Of a DNA stretch of 64,000 bases, positions 7,946-16,348 are shown piece by piece. Origin of the DNA: Candidatus Obscuribacterales bacterium. Lineage in GTDB: Bacteria; Cyanobacteriota; Vampirovibrionia; Obscuribacterales; Obscuribacteraceae. The first letter of the stretch is position 1, and the number at the start of each line of letters is the position of its first letter. The stretch is taken from positions 1-64,000 of the forward strand of contig JAGVKG010000060.1 of assembly GCA_020050685.1 (NCBI GenBank). Reading direction: 5' to 3'. The translations under genes and the position numbers were made by a program. The notes beneath the pieces were generated by a model, which saw nothing but the letters and a program-made list of their open reading frames with translations, did not search any database and was not told the origin of the DNA.

Positions 7946-10936
7946 ATGGGTGGCGACAGCCAAATCTCCGATCAATCCAAAAACACACAGGACTTTGCCG
8001 ACCTTGGTCGCTTCATTGATTTGAGCGGCATCAAGAAAGACGGCGCCGAAACCAAATCAACCCAACCAAGCACATCCCCCAGCGACAGTTCTTCCGCTAA
8101 TACAAACCCACAAAACACAGACCGGCAAAAGGATATCGAACTTCCTCGCACAGGTCAGACTCGTCCCAACACCGGCGATCCCACTCCTTATAATGGCGAT
8201 CAACAACAAGGGCAAAGCATCCAAGAACGAAATATGCAGAGAGCAATCGAGCGTGGTGGCACCATGCCGGTTTATTCTGAAACGAAAGCAGAAGTAGAGC
8301 GCATAGTCAGTGGCGCCACACACTTGGCTGTACCCAATAAACTTATCAATGCACCATTGCTGGGCACGCCAGGAGCGATGGGTGATCGCGCCGAAAATGT
8401 TGGCGCTAAGATCTTGCTCAAAGAAGAGCAAAAGAAACGCGCTGGTGAGAATCACGGCGCGCCAATTGAAAATCATTTTTTCGCCAGCGGACTGACGGCG
8501 GCTAGCGTGGCTCTACTTGAAGCCCCGATAAAAGTTGGTGTTACAGCCCTCAAACTGAATCCAGTTCCGCTGATCTCGACGCCAGCTGCGACTGGGGCCG
8601 GCCGTGCTCTTCAATTTTTAGGTAAAGCTCCAACTTGGTTTGGACGCGGTGCGATAGCGGCTGTTGGGTATCAGTTGGTTAATGATGGGCTTGATAATTT
8701 CTTCAACAAAGCTGACCATAAGAATAATATGGGCTCTTACTTAGGTTGGGGCGCCGGCAGTATGGCAATGGCAATAGCTCCATCAGAAGTATTAAGAAAT
8801 AACCCAGTAGGCGCAGAAATCACAGGATTAATCGTTAAGCCATTGGCGGTCGGTGGTGCAATTGGCGGCGCTAACTTGTTTGGCAAAAATCTTATGGCTC
8901 CTAATGAAGTTGGCGTCCATACACGCGGCTTCCGTTCACACGTGCCTGAATCAATAGCGGTTGGTGCCATTGTTGCTGCTCCAATTCATTGGGGATTAAA
9001 AGCAGCCGGTATTGCTACGGTATTTGTTGGCGGAAGGGTTATCGACGCAACCGCGCCGTGGCTACAGCCTTGCCCGAATGATATTCGCAAAAATGCGCGC
9101 GAAAAACTGATTCCAGATGATCAAAAACAACGCACTGCTGACTCAATGAATAAGGCCATTGATGAGTACAAGAAGTATGGTACTGATCAAAATAAATCTG
9201 CATGGCAAATGGGCAGTGGCATGGATGATGTCTTGGCGCAAGATTTTAATAGCTGGGAACGCGATAAATTATTCAAGAACCCAGAAGCAGACAAGCTGGT
9301 GACAGCCTTGCGTGGTAAAACTATCGTCGCTATAGCTGCCGGTGAATCGCGGTTGGCGCTTGGTACGCTGTTGCCAAAAAACAATCTGAAAGATGACAAC
9401 GAGGAACCACGTTATATTCTTGCTCCAGACCGCAACAAAGGCCAAGAAAATGACTATGTGGACTTGGGCGGCCAAGCTCTCTATCTGCTCAAAAATGGTT
9501 ATCAACTCCTGAAGAAGGCTCAAGATGCAACACAAGTTGCGCTTGCCTCTGGTATTAAGATTGCCGATAAGCCTGTCGATAGCAAGGAAATCGAAGACTT
9601 GCAAAAAATGGAGCCACGCGTAAGACAGAACATCGAAAAGATTCTGCAGAGAAATCTTGATGGCTCAGCACCAGCATCTTATAAGGGACACGATTTATAT
9701 GGTGCCCTGCAAGAACTTTGCCACAAGGATGAATTCAATCTTGTCACCGCATTGCAAGACATTGGCAAAGTCTTTACCGGCAAACCAATTCACTATCAAG
9801 ATATCTTAGGTCTGGGAAGCAAGGTCTTCAAGAACGAATCATCGCTCATACAAAAGTTAAAGCAATACAGAACCCAAAGTGAAAAATCAACCGATCCACT
9901 AGATAGCTTGTACGTAGCAAAAATTGATCGTGATTTGGCATTGTTGCAATTGGGCATGGTTGTAAAATATCCGGCCGCAGGCGCTGCCAAAGATTTCCAA
10001 CAAGCTTTAGCCTACATACGTGATGCTAAGTCTCGCGATCCGGACAATCCGGATAATGCCAAGCTTGATACCATTGCTAGCACCATGGCAGGTGTCAACT
10101 GGCAATCGCCGGCTGAGCTTACTTGGATGACAGAACAAATGGAAGTAAATTCCGCCGACCTGAAACAAGCTTGGGAAGTTCATTCCAAGACTGCAATCCC
10201 AATAAATCCAGTGGAAAGACCAAAGACAATCAATTCACAAGACGGCACAACCCAAGGCAATGTAGAGTCAACTCAACCTCAAGCGCAAACTCAGTCTCAA
10301 GCAACAACAACACAGAGCACTGAGCAAACTGCAGTACAAACTTCACCGGAAACAAAAAAACCAGAAGAAGCTCCTCCAATCACCGAGCCTGCTAATCCGT
10401 ATGATGAATTAACAGCAAAACAAAAGGGCGATGTGGATCGCTGGCAGCAACTACAAGAATTGCAAGACCAAGTGGTGCGCGATAGAAATCGCCGTCGGCA
10501 AGAACAAGCAATTGAACAGGTCGATAAGCAAGCGGCCGACGAACAAACTCGCCTGCAAGAGCAAGCTGCAACACAATTCCAATCGGTACAGCAGCAACAA
10601 CGCCAAGCAAGATATCAGCAATTGCAAACGCAGTCTTACAATAACTTCTATCGCCAAACCGGCAGAATGCAGAATCCGGCTCAGCAGCAAATACAGATGA
10701 ATCAGAATCAGATTTATCCGCAGTATCAAGATGTACAAGGTAATATGCAGGTACAGCAAGGCAATGTAGATTCGAACTCATTTGCTCAACAACAGCGTAT
10801 GCAACAGCAGCTCGAACAATTGGCTGCTCAGCAACAAGCGCAACAAATTCAACAGCAAAATCAGTGGCAGCAAGCTCCGCAGCAATACATGCCACAAGGC
10901 GAATCATACGACCAGAATGCCGGTCAGGTATTCTAA
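7946..10936 (+). CDS. hypothetical 996-residue protein with glycine/alanine-rich core and Gln-rich tail
   Basis: I do not recognise this protein. The start is ATG 7946 with GAGGGA about 6 nt upstream. Four regions are visible. Residues 1-150 are polar and low-complexity (Ser, Thr, Asn, Asp, Gln). Residues about 175-370 are rich in Gly and Ala with several hydrophobic stretches that could be membrane-inserting or colicin-like helices. Residues about 380-760 are a charged, probably helical region with a TPR-like stretch around FQQALAYIRDAKSRDPDNP. The last 230 residues are dominated by Gln (QQQQRQAR, QQLEQLAAQQQAQQ), with possible coiled coil. There is no N-terminal signal peptide. Neighbours (dcd, comEC) give no functional hint. 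Confidence 0.7.
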   Translation: MGGDSQISDQSKNTQDFADLGRFIDLSGIKKDGAETKSTQPSTSPSDSSSANTNPQNTDRQKDIELPRTGQTRPNTGDPTPYNGDQQQGQSIQERNMQRAIERGGTMPVYSETKAEVERIVSGATHLAVPNKLINAPLLGTPGAMGDRAENVGAKILLKEEQKKRAGENHGAPIENHFFASGLTAASVALLEAPIKVGVTALKLNPVPLISTPAATGAGRALQFLGKAPTWFGRGAIAAVGYQLVNDGLDNFFNKADHKNNMGSYLGWGAGSMAMAIAPSEVLRNNPVGAEITGLIVKPLAVGGAIGGANLFGKNLMAPNEVGVHTRGFRSHVPESIAVGAIVAAPIHWGLKAAGIATVFVGGRVIDATAPWLQPCPNDIRKNAREKLIPDDQKQRTADSMNKAIDEYKKYGTDQNKSAWQMGSGMDDVLAQDFNSWERDKLFKNPEADKLVTALRGKTIVAIAAGESRLALGTLLPKNNLKDDNEEPRYILAPDRNKGQENDYVDLGGQALYLLKNGYQLLKKAQDATQVALASGIKIADKPVDSKEIEDLQKMEPRVRQNIEKILQRNLDGSAPASYKGHDLYGALQELCHKDEFNLVTALQDIGKVFTGKPIHYQDILGLGSKVFKNESSLIQKLKQYRTQSEKSTDPLDSLYVAKIDRDLALLQLGMVVKYPAAGAAKDFQQALAYIRDAKSRDPDNPDNAKLDTIASTMAGVNWQSPAELTWMTEQMEVNSADLKQAWEVHSKTAIPINPVERPKTINSQDGTTQGNVESTQPQAQTQSQATTTQSTEQTAVQTSPETKKPEEAPPITEPANPYDELTAKQKGDVDRWQQLQELQDQVVRDRNRRRQEQAIEQVDKQAADEQTRLQEQAATQFQSVQQQQRQARYQQLQTQSYNNFYRQTGRMQNPAQQQIQMNQNQIYPQYQDVQGNMQVQQGNVDSNSFAQQQRMQQQLEQLAAQQQAQQIQQQNQWQQAPQQYMPQGESYDQNAGQVF

Positions 10937-11017
10937 TTGCAGATTTAACCACTTGACTGTGAACTTTTTGCCCTAGTAATCCGTCTTTAAAGATGGACAC
11001 TTTGGCTGGAGCTCGCT

Positions 11018-12982
11018 ATGTCATCTTTTTGGCTTAAACCACGTTTGGTTTGCTTTGTTGCGTTCTTGGCAGCCCTGGGCGCAGCATTAGCTATAACAGA
11101 AATTCCCGCGCCCTGGCTTATTGTCCCGTGCGTTATTGCTTTTGTAATTGGTAGAAGCGAAAAACGTGAGACTTACCAAGTCATTCTGTTGACTACCTTC
11201 TTGGTTCTCGTACCAATCTGCTTTTACGCATACACTCTTTACCGCCTGCCGCATCCGGAACAAAATGATCTGAGCAATTGGGCACAACAAAAGCATGTGA
11301 CTTTTCAAGCAAGAATCACACAGATTATCGACGAGAAGACAACTACTCAGGCGATCGTAATTTGTGAAAGACTTGTCGTTCCTTATACGCATCCGCTTTG
11401 CGGCAAAACACTTGTCACCATATATGGTGGCACATTTACACCGACTGTCGGAGACTCAATTATCGTGGAAGGCAAACCACGTCTGCCACGAGAGAACAAA
11501 TACCCTTGGGAAATTGACGAGAAAGCATGGCTAGCAAAGCAAAATATTTTCTCACGAGTGACAGCCACACATGTTCAAAAGCAAATCACTAGCGACCCTC
11601 TGCCAACTCAGCAATCAATTTCTATTTCTATTTCTCCGAGTCAAACACCAGGCTCACCAGACAGCTTCGGTAAGCTGATCGATAAAATGCGCAGTCGTGT
11701 TGTCGCGGAGCACAAACGATTAGCCGGCGAACAAGAAGGGAGTCTACTTTCTTCAATCGTTCTTGGAGAACGAGCAGTACAACTGCCGAAAGAAATCACC
11801 AAGGAATTTAGGACTGCCGGACTATCGCACATGCTGGCTGCCTCCGGATTCAACCTAACTATTGTTACGGCTATGACCTGGTGGCTAGCTAATTTGATCA
11901 TCAAACGACAACTTGTGGTTCATAGCCTCTGCTTTGTCACGATGATCATCTATGTACTCTTTGCCGGACCATCTCCTTCAGTGCAAAGAGCTGCACTTAT
12001 GTGCTCGCTTGTCTTGCTTGCCCGCTCACAAAATCGGACAATTTACAGCCCGGCTGCAATTGGTCTTGCCTTAATCATTACCTTATTGATTTGTCCAATG
12101 GCAATTTCGGATGTCGGGCTGCATCTTTCTTACATAGCAACAATTGGCATTGTATTTGGTGCACTGCATCTTGCCAGAACCTTTACCGACGGCAAATCGC
12201 ACAAAATTGTCAGCTGGCTAATTCAAGGCATTTCCGTCGTGCTTATGGCTCAAGCCAGCGTGCTACCTATTCAGTTATTGCACTTCTGGCAAATAAGCGC
12301 ATTCTTTCTGCCCGCCAATCTCATCCTTGCGCCTCTAATTGAGTTGGTTACTTGGCTGGGTTTCTCCTCTACATTTCTTTTAGTCGCAGAACCAATTCAA
12401 GATCCCCTCGATAGCTCAAAAGGATTGTTCAGACCAATGGCGGCACTAATAGATTGGCTTGCCATTCCCATACTCCGATTCGTATTATTTTTGGTCTACT
12501 CTTTTGCCTCACAAGAACAAGCAAACATAATTCTCGGTCCGCCAAGTGCTCTAGCTTTGATTGCCTATTACATTTGTCTTTGTCTCTTTCTAGTGGCCCT
12601 TTACAGACGTCAGCTAAGAGCCGTAAGTTTTGTCTTGCTCAGTATTTCCCTGGTCGGACTTTTGTGGCGTGCACCTTTGTCGCAAATCATCATCGCCCAT
12701 TTCCCCAATTCTCTTCTGGTGATTGATTGCGATCGCAAAGCCTATGGCTTCGGAGAATTCAACCGACCCAATGTGCAGAGGCTCGCAGCCTACTATGGCG
12801 CCAAGGTAATCGATGGCGAAGCCGAAGTCAAAACTCACCCCGATTCCAACATTGCCACGAGAATAAATCACGAACCTCACACGGATTTGTTTCTGGCCAA
12901 GGGCAACAGACAAAGGGCAAAAATTGATTTTGATTCTATAATAATGCCATGCAATATGAATCCGAAATTCAAAAGGCTTTGA
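11018..12982 (+). CDS. comEC: ComEC/Rec2-family membrane protein lacking the metallo-beta-lactamase domain
   Basis: ComEC forms the inner-membrane channel for single-stranded DNA during natural transformation. The 654 residues start with two hydrophobic helices, then a DUF4131-like OB region (about 90-190), then the polytopic Competence domain with its hallmark LSHMLAASGFNLTIV at about 270. After the last helices (about 560) only some 95 residues remain, without the HxHxDH metal motif of the C-terminal metallo-beta-lactamase-like domain of full-length ComEC. So either a separate nuclease-like partner exists or this is a reduced form. GGAG at 11008-11011 supports the ATG. The 3' end overlaps tsaC by 34 bases, suggesting one transcript. 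Confidence 0.87.
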   Translation: MSSFWLKPRLVCFVAFLAALGAALAITEIPAPWLIVPCVIAFVIGRSEKRETYQVILLTTFLVLVPICFYAYTLYRLPHPEQNDLSNWAQQKHVTFQARITQIIDEKTTTQAIVICERLVVPYTHPLCGKTLVTIYGGTFTPTVGDSIIVEGKPRLPRENKYPWEIDEKAWLAKQNIFSRVTATHVQKQITSDPLPTQQSISISISPSQTPGSPDSFGKLIDKMRSRVVAEHKRLAGEQEGSLLSSIVLGERAVQLPKEITKEFRTAGLSHMLAASGFNLTIVTAMTWWLANLIIKRQLVVHSLCFVTMIIYVLFAGPSPSVQRAALMCSLVLLARSQNRTIYSPAAIGLALIITLLICPMAISDVGLHLSYIATIGIVFGALHLARTFTDGKSHKIVSWLIQGISVVLMAQASVLPIQLLHFWQISAFFLPANLILAPLIELVTWLGFSSTFLLVAEPIQDPLDSSKGLFRPMAALIDWLAIPILRFVLFLVYSFASQEQANIILGPPSALALIAYYICLCLFLVALYRRQLRAVSFVLLSISLVGLLWRAPLSQIIIAHFPNSLLVIDCDRKAYGFGEFNRPNVQRLAAYYGAKVIDGEAEVKTHPDSNIATRINHEPHTDLFLAKGNRQRAKIDFDSIIMPCNMNPKFKRL

Positions 12983-13566
12983 GCGCCATCAATAAAGATG
13001 GCGGCATTATTACTGTGCCGACGGATACGACTTATGGTTTGATTTGCAAAGTGGGCGACCTCAAGGCCGTCGATCGAATTTATGAGATTAAGCGGCGCGA
13101 TATATCAAAGCCACTGATTATTCTCGGTGGAAAGGCAGAAAGTCTTTGGCGCTGGACCAAGCAACAAAATGCGGCACTCATGCTTTTGGCAGAAAAGTTT
13201 TGGCCAGGACCTTTGACGTTGGTTGTCCAAGCATCTGACCTTGTACCAAAAGAAATTATGGCGGGCAAATGCACAATTGGTTTGCGCGTTCCCAATCATC
13301 CGATATGTCAATCGTTACTTAATCAGCTTCCATCTGGTTCGGCAGCATCTACTTCCGCCAATCTTTCTGGTGCCGGCGCCCCAAAAACAATTGCTGACGT
13401 GCGCAATCAAATCGGTTTGCAAGTCGATTACATTTTAGAAGACTGCGGCCAAAGTCCAAACGGAACAGAATCTACCGTGCTAGACATTTCTGGTCCGACA
13501 CCAAACGTATTGAGAGCCGGCGAACTAAATTCCGACTTGATATTAGAGGCATTGCGTAACCCGTAG
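12949..13566 (+). CDS. tsaC: L-threonylcarbamoyladenylate synthase (Sua5/YciO/YrdC family)
   Basis: This enzyme makes threonylcarbamoyl-AMP from threonine, bicarbonate and ATP, the first step of the t6A37 modification of ANN-decoding tRNAs. The 205-residue YrdC domain shows VPTDTTYGL, the KRRDISKPL nucleotide-binding segment, FWPGPLTLVV, IGLRVPNHP and the STSANLSG motif. It lacks the extra C-terminal Sua5 domain, so it is the short TsaC type. It starts inside the end of comEC. The stop codon TAG (13564-13566) lies inside a palindromic repeat element, so the last codon and the stop come from the repeat. Confidence 0.94.
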   Translation: MQYESEIQKALSAINKDGGIITVPTDTTYGLICKVGDLKAVDRIYEIKRRDISKPLIILGGKAESLWRWTKQQNAALMLLAEKFWPGPLTLVVQASDLVPKEIMAGKCTIGLRVPNHPICQSLLNQLPSGSAASTSANLSGAGAPKTIADVRNQIGLQVDYILEDCGQSPNGTESTVLDISGPTPNVLRAGELNSDLILEALRNP

Positions 13567-13590
13567 GGGCGCGGTTTCCGCGCCCTCATC
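13561..13590 (+). repeat. 30-nt palindromic repeat, copy 1
   Basis: The element has an 8-bp perfect stem, GGGCGCGG and CCGCGCCC, with a 3-nt loop, flanked by CCGTA and TCATC. The same 30-nt frame occurs in reverse orientation at 28491-28520, with G/C swaps that keep the stem paired. A partial inverted partner lies at 13636-13659. It supplies the stop codon of tsaC. I read it as a REP-like dispersed element. Confidence 0.8.
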
Positions 13591-13635
13591 GCAGACAACG
13601 AACATCGCTACCAAGAAATTGTCCGTGCACATTGT

Positions 13636-13659
13636 GGGCGGGGAAACCCCGCCCCTACG
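13636..13659 (-). repeat. palindromic repeat, copy 2, inverted relative to copy 1
   Basis: The stem is GGGCGGGG / CCCCGCCC with loop AAA, followed by CTACG, the complement of the CGTAG that opens copy 1. Copies 1 and 2 face each other about 45 bases apart between the convergent tsaC and tonB-like genes, like a paired REP unit. The hairpins could also limit read-through or protect mRNA 3' ends from both sides. Confidence 0.75.
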
Positions 13660-13669
13660 AATGCACAAA

Positions 13670-14968
13670 TTATTGCCATGCGGAATTTCTGATTTCTGCT
13701 AGCCCATCAACTTTGTAATTGAACGTGTAGCGAACATCAAGGTAGCCTAGCGGATAGCCAGAAGGCAAAGGTCTAAATGGAGCCGTTCCAGCAATTGCTT
13801 TGACAACAGAAGAATCCAATTCGTTGTTGCCAGATGAATGAAGAATGCGGACAAAAGCTAATCTCCCCGTATCTCGAATCCGAAATAGTACTTCTGCGGC
13901 TCGCGAATCTTTTCCTGGTGGAATCCAGGCGCTCTTTATTTTCTTGTTCAATTCTTTCAAGTAATCGACAAGATCGGAATGTTGCCCGGTGCTATCTTGT
14001 GAATGACCGCCCGGTTGCCAAACATTCGGACTTTGATCGCCTTTGTTATCGACAAGCTCAATCATTTCCGGAGGCCGAAGCTCTTCCATGAAAGGTTCAT
14101 CTTTTTTTTGCGCCGGTGTCTTCAAATTTTTAGTCGTATTTTTTTGGCGAGAGGCCTGCATCACAGATGGTGGAACTGGCTTTGTCACAAGGCGGGTCGG
14201 ATCGTTTTCCCGACTGGCGCTTTCTGCCAGGGGTTGCCCTTGTACCAAGAAAAATTTTGTTTGGTAAGTCGGCGCATTCACGCCTGCCGTTGCCAGCACA
14301 GGCGATTTAGCCGAGCTAGCTTTAGCTGCTACGTGAGCCGGCATCGGCATTTGGGAGGCTCTTGGATCAATGGCGCTGGATGAATCGTCGCCTCTTGATT
14401 TGGCTGGATTGAGACTCTCGCTTTTGGCTAACTTAATTTGGCTGACACCATGGACGGTGACTTGCGGTGACGGCACACTTTTCCGCAATGTCGGCTTGGG
14501 TTTGCTGCCGGACAAAAGCATTTGCTTGTCTTGATAGTCTTTCAAGGCAACAAGCTCAATATCAACTACTTGTTGTTCTACTTTGATTTGACTTTCCGTG
14601 TGCTTGACTAACAAGTGCATGACAATCCAACATCCCAGCATCATCGAGAGCAGTGCATAGCTTGTAGCGCATGAGGCAAGAAATGTTACCGCTTTGTTTT
14701 CACGAATTTGGCCAAATATACCTATCTTATGTTTCCCTATCGGGGTTCTATGTTCGCCATTCGGCGTCTTATTTTCGCCAATTAGAGATTGGCTAATTTG
14801 ACCTTGCGGTTGTTTTTTAGCGTTGCAAAGAAAGATAAGCGACGTGACAAAAAGCACAGCGCACCAAGGCAAAAGCGAATCAGCAATGCCACCAATGACA
14901 AGTGCTGCTAGCCAAATAAGACTAGTAAGACCAATGGTAAGTTTTGCTTTGTCAGGTCGGACGCGCAC
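13670..14968 (-). CDS. TonB-family energy-transducer-like protein
   Basis: The 432-residue protein has an N-terminal pair of hydrophobic segments (about 12-50), a third membrane segment at about 95-122, and a long proline/serine/lysine-rich linker (about 150-320). It ends in a roughly 90-residue TonB/TolA C-terminal-type domain, recognisable from SAWIPPGKDSRAAEVLFRI, GRLAFVRILHSSGNNELDSSVVKAI and the final DVRYTFNY. Such proteins bridge the periplasm and transmit force or interact with cell-envelope partners. The annotated start is GTG at 14968, with no strong ribosome-binding site. It is the last gene of the MoxR-DUF58-transglutaminase-AAA operon, and there is no ExbB/ExbD in the window. An envelope-scaffold or TolA-like role is as likely as nutrient uptake. 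Confidence 0.78.
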   Translation of the reverse strand: MRVRPDKAKLTIGLTSLIWLAALVIGGIADSLLPWCAVLFVTSLIFLCNAKKQPQGQISQSLIGENKTPNGEHRTPIGKHKIGIFGQIRENKAVTFLASCATSYALLSMMLGCWIVMHLLVKHTESQIKVEQQVVDIELVALKDYQDKQMLLSGSKPKPTLRKSVPSPQVTVHGVSQIKLAKSESLNPAKSRGDDSSSAIDPRASQMPMPAHVAAKASSAKSPVLATAGVNAPTYQTKFFLVQGQPLAESASRENDPTRLVTKPVPPSVMQASRQKNTTKNLKTPAQKKDEPFMEELRPPEMIELVDNKGDQSPNVWQPGGHSQDSTGQHSDLVDYLKELNKKIKSAWIPPGKDSRAAEVLFRIRDTGRLAFVRILHSSGNNELDSSVVKAIAGTAPFRPLPSGYPLGYLDVRYTFNYKVDGLAEIRNSAWQ

Positions 14969-15001
14969 TTGTATTAGCTCACGAGGCTCTTGAAGATGCT
15001 T

Positions 15002-16282
15002 CTATTTCCCCATAGCCGCAAAGTACACAGCGCAAGCATGATCGAGATACTCACGCGAGAGCCTTGCCGGCGCACCAAGGAAATTACACAAGTTAGAGAC
15101 TTGATCGATAATGTCACGAGGATGGCAACAACGCATTTGTCTTCGTCCACTCCGATATTGGGTCTCAATCAAGTAGTTAACAGCCTCTTCATTATAAGGC
15201 ACTCCTACCTTCTGACAATACTGCAAAAATATCCATTTAAACTCGTCTTCCGTTGGATTGGTAATGTGAATCTTGTAGGGAATACGGCGTAAGAACGCTT
15301 CGTCCACCAAATCCGACGGATTAAGGTTGGTCGAAAAAACAATCAATTGTTCAAACGGCACCTCAAGCTTTTTACCTGTGTGCATTGTCAAATAATCGAC
15401 ACGTTTTTCCAAAGGTACAATCCAACGATTGAGTAGCGACTTGTGGTCAATTCTTTGTCTGCCAAAGTCGTCAATCAGAAGCAATCCGCAATTCGACTTA
15501 AGCTGAATTGGTGCTTCATAAAGTTTGGTTGTGTAGTCGTATTGCAGCTCGAGCATATCAATCGTCAACTCACCACCAACCACAACGCATGGGCGCTGGA
15601 TTCTCACCCAACGGTGATCGTAATCGGCCGGATAGCTGCCGGCAGAAACTTCCGTGTGATTGTGGTTGTCGTAAACCCGAATGATTTGCGAGTCAATTTC
15701 CACAGCATACGGCAAGAACATGTGTCCTTTGAAGCTGCGCACAATCCGCTCAGCCACTGAAGTCTTACCATTGCCGGCTTCACCGAAGAGGAACATACCG
15801 CGTCCGGAGTTAATCGCTGGACCAACGGAGTTAATCGTCTTGCGATTAATCATGATGTCTGAGAATGCCACTTCCAGATCGCGTGTGGTCACATGCTCGC
15901 GGCGAATTGTCTGCAAGCGCAAAGAATCCATGAATGAATGCCAAGGCACAGGACATGGTCCGACATAGGAGTTGTAATCAAAAGCAGATCTGGCTCGGTC
16001 GCGTCCTTTGTCCGTCACCGTATATTCATAGTCAGCCAAACCACCAGAGGTGCGCACCTCAATTAAGAGTTGCCGCTTAAGCGATTCAATAATTTCTTCT
16101 ATCAATTTGAATGGCAGCATACAACGCTGCGCCAGCTCACGGCCAAGCGCATAGTTGACCAGGTAAATGTCTTTGAGAATGAGCTCTTCCAAAAATCCTG
16201 ATTTGAGCCCCGTTTCCTCAATCGTATTGGGATAAGGCGGGACAAACTCTTGGGATTGGCTTGATCTTAATTGCTGAACCAT
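15002..16282 (-). CDS. winged-helix AAA-type ATPase, unknown target
   Basis: This 426-residue protein has an N-terminal winged-helix-like region (about 25-105, LIEEIIESLKRQLLIEV followed by a DKGRDRA segment). A AAA ATPase core follows: Walker A GEAGNGKTS at about 166-174, Walker B LLLIDDFG near 270, sensor-1 FSTNLNPSD near 315 and an arginine-finger-like FLRRIPYKI. A C-terminal helical lid carries GRRQMRCCHPRDII. The layout is that of a DNA- or protein-remodelling ATPase. I cannot name the family. It sits 33 bases upstream of the TonB-like gene and 66 bases after the transglutaminase gene, all on one strand. The motifs look intact, so it should be active. Confidence 0.75.
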   Translation of the reverse strand: MVQQLRSSQSQEFVPPYPNTIEETGLKSGFLEELILKDIYLVNYALGRELAQRCMLPFKLIEEIIESLKRQLLIEVRTSGGLADYEYTVTDKGRDRARSAFDYNSYVGPCPVPWHSFMDSLRLQTIRREHVTTRDLEVAFSDIMINRKTINSVGPAINSGRGMFLFGEAGNGKTSVAERIVRSFKGHMFLPYAVEIDSQIIRVYDNHNHTEVSAGSYPADYDHRWVRIQRPCVVVGGELTIDMLELQYDYTTKLYEAPIQLKSNCGLLLIDDFGRQRIDHKSLLNRWIVPLEKRVDYLTMHTGKKLEVPFEQLIVFSTNLNPSDLVDEAFLRRIPYKIHITNPTEDEFKWIFLQYCQKVGVPYNEEAVNYLIETQYRSGRRQMRCCHPRDIIDQVSNLCNFLGAPARLSREYLDHACAVYFAAMGK

Positions 16283-16348
16283 AGGTTTTCTCTTTACTGA
16301 AATTAGTACTAACGCCCCTGATGCTTATTTACCTGAAAATTGCAAAAT

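Noticed and set aside
10392-11000. Minus-strand open frame of 202 codons over the end of the 996-residue protein gene
   Set aside because: Antisense to the Gln-rich tail; CAG/CAA repeats read as Leu/Val-rich on the complement and give artificial frames.
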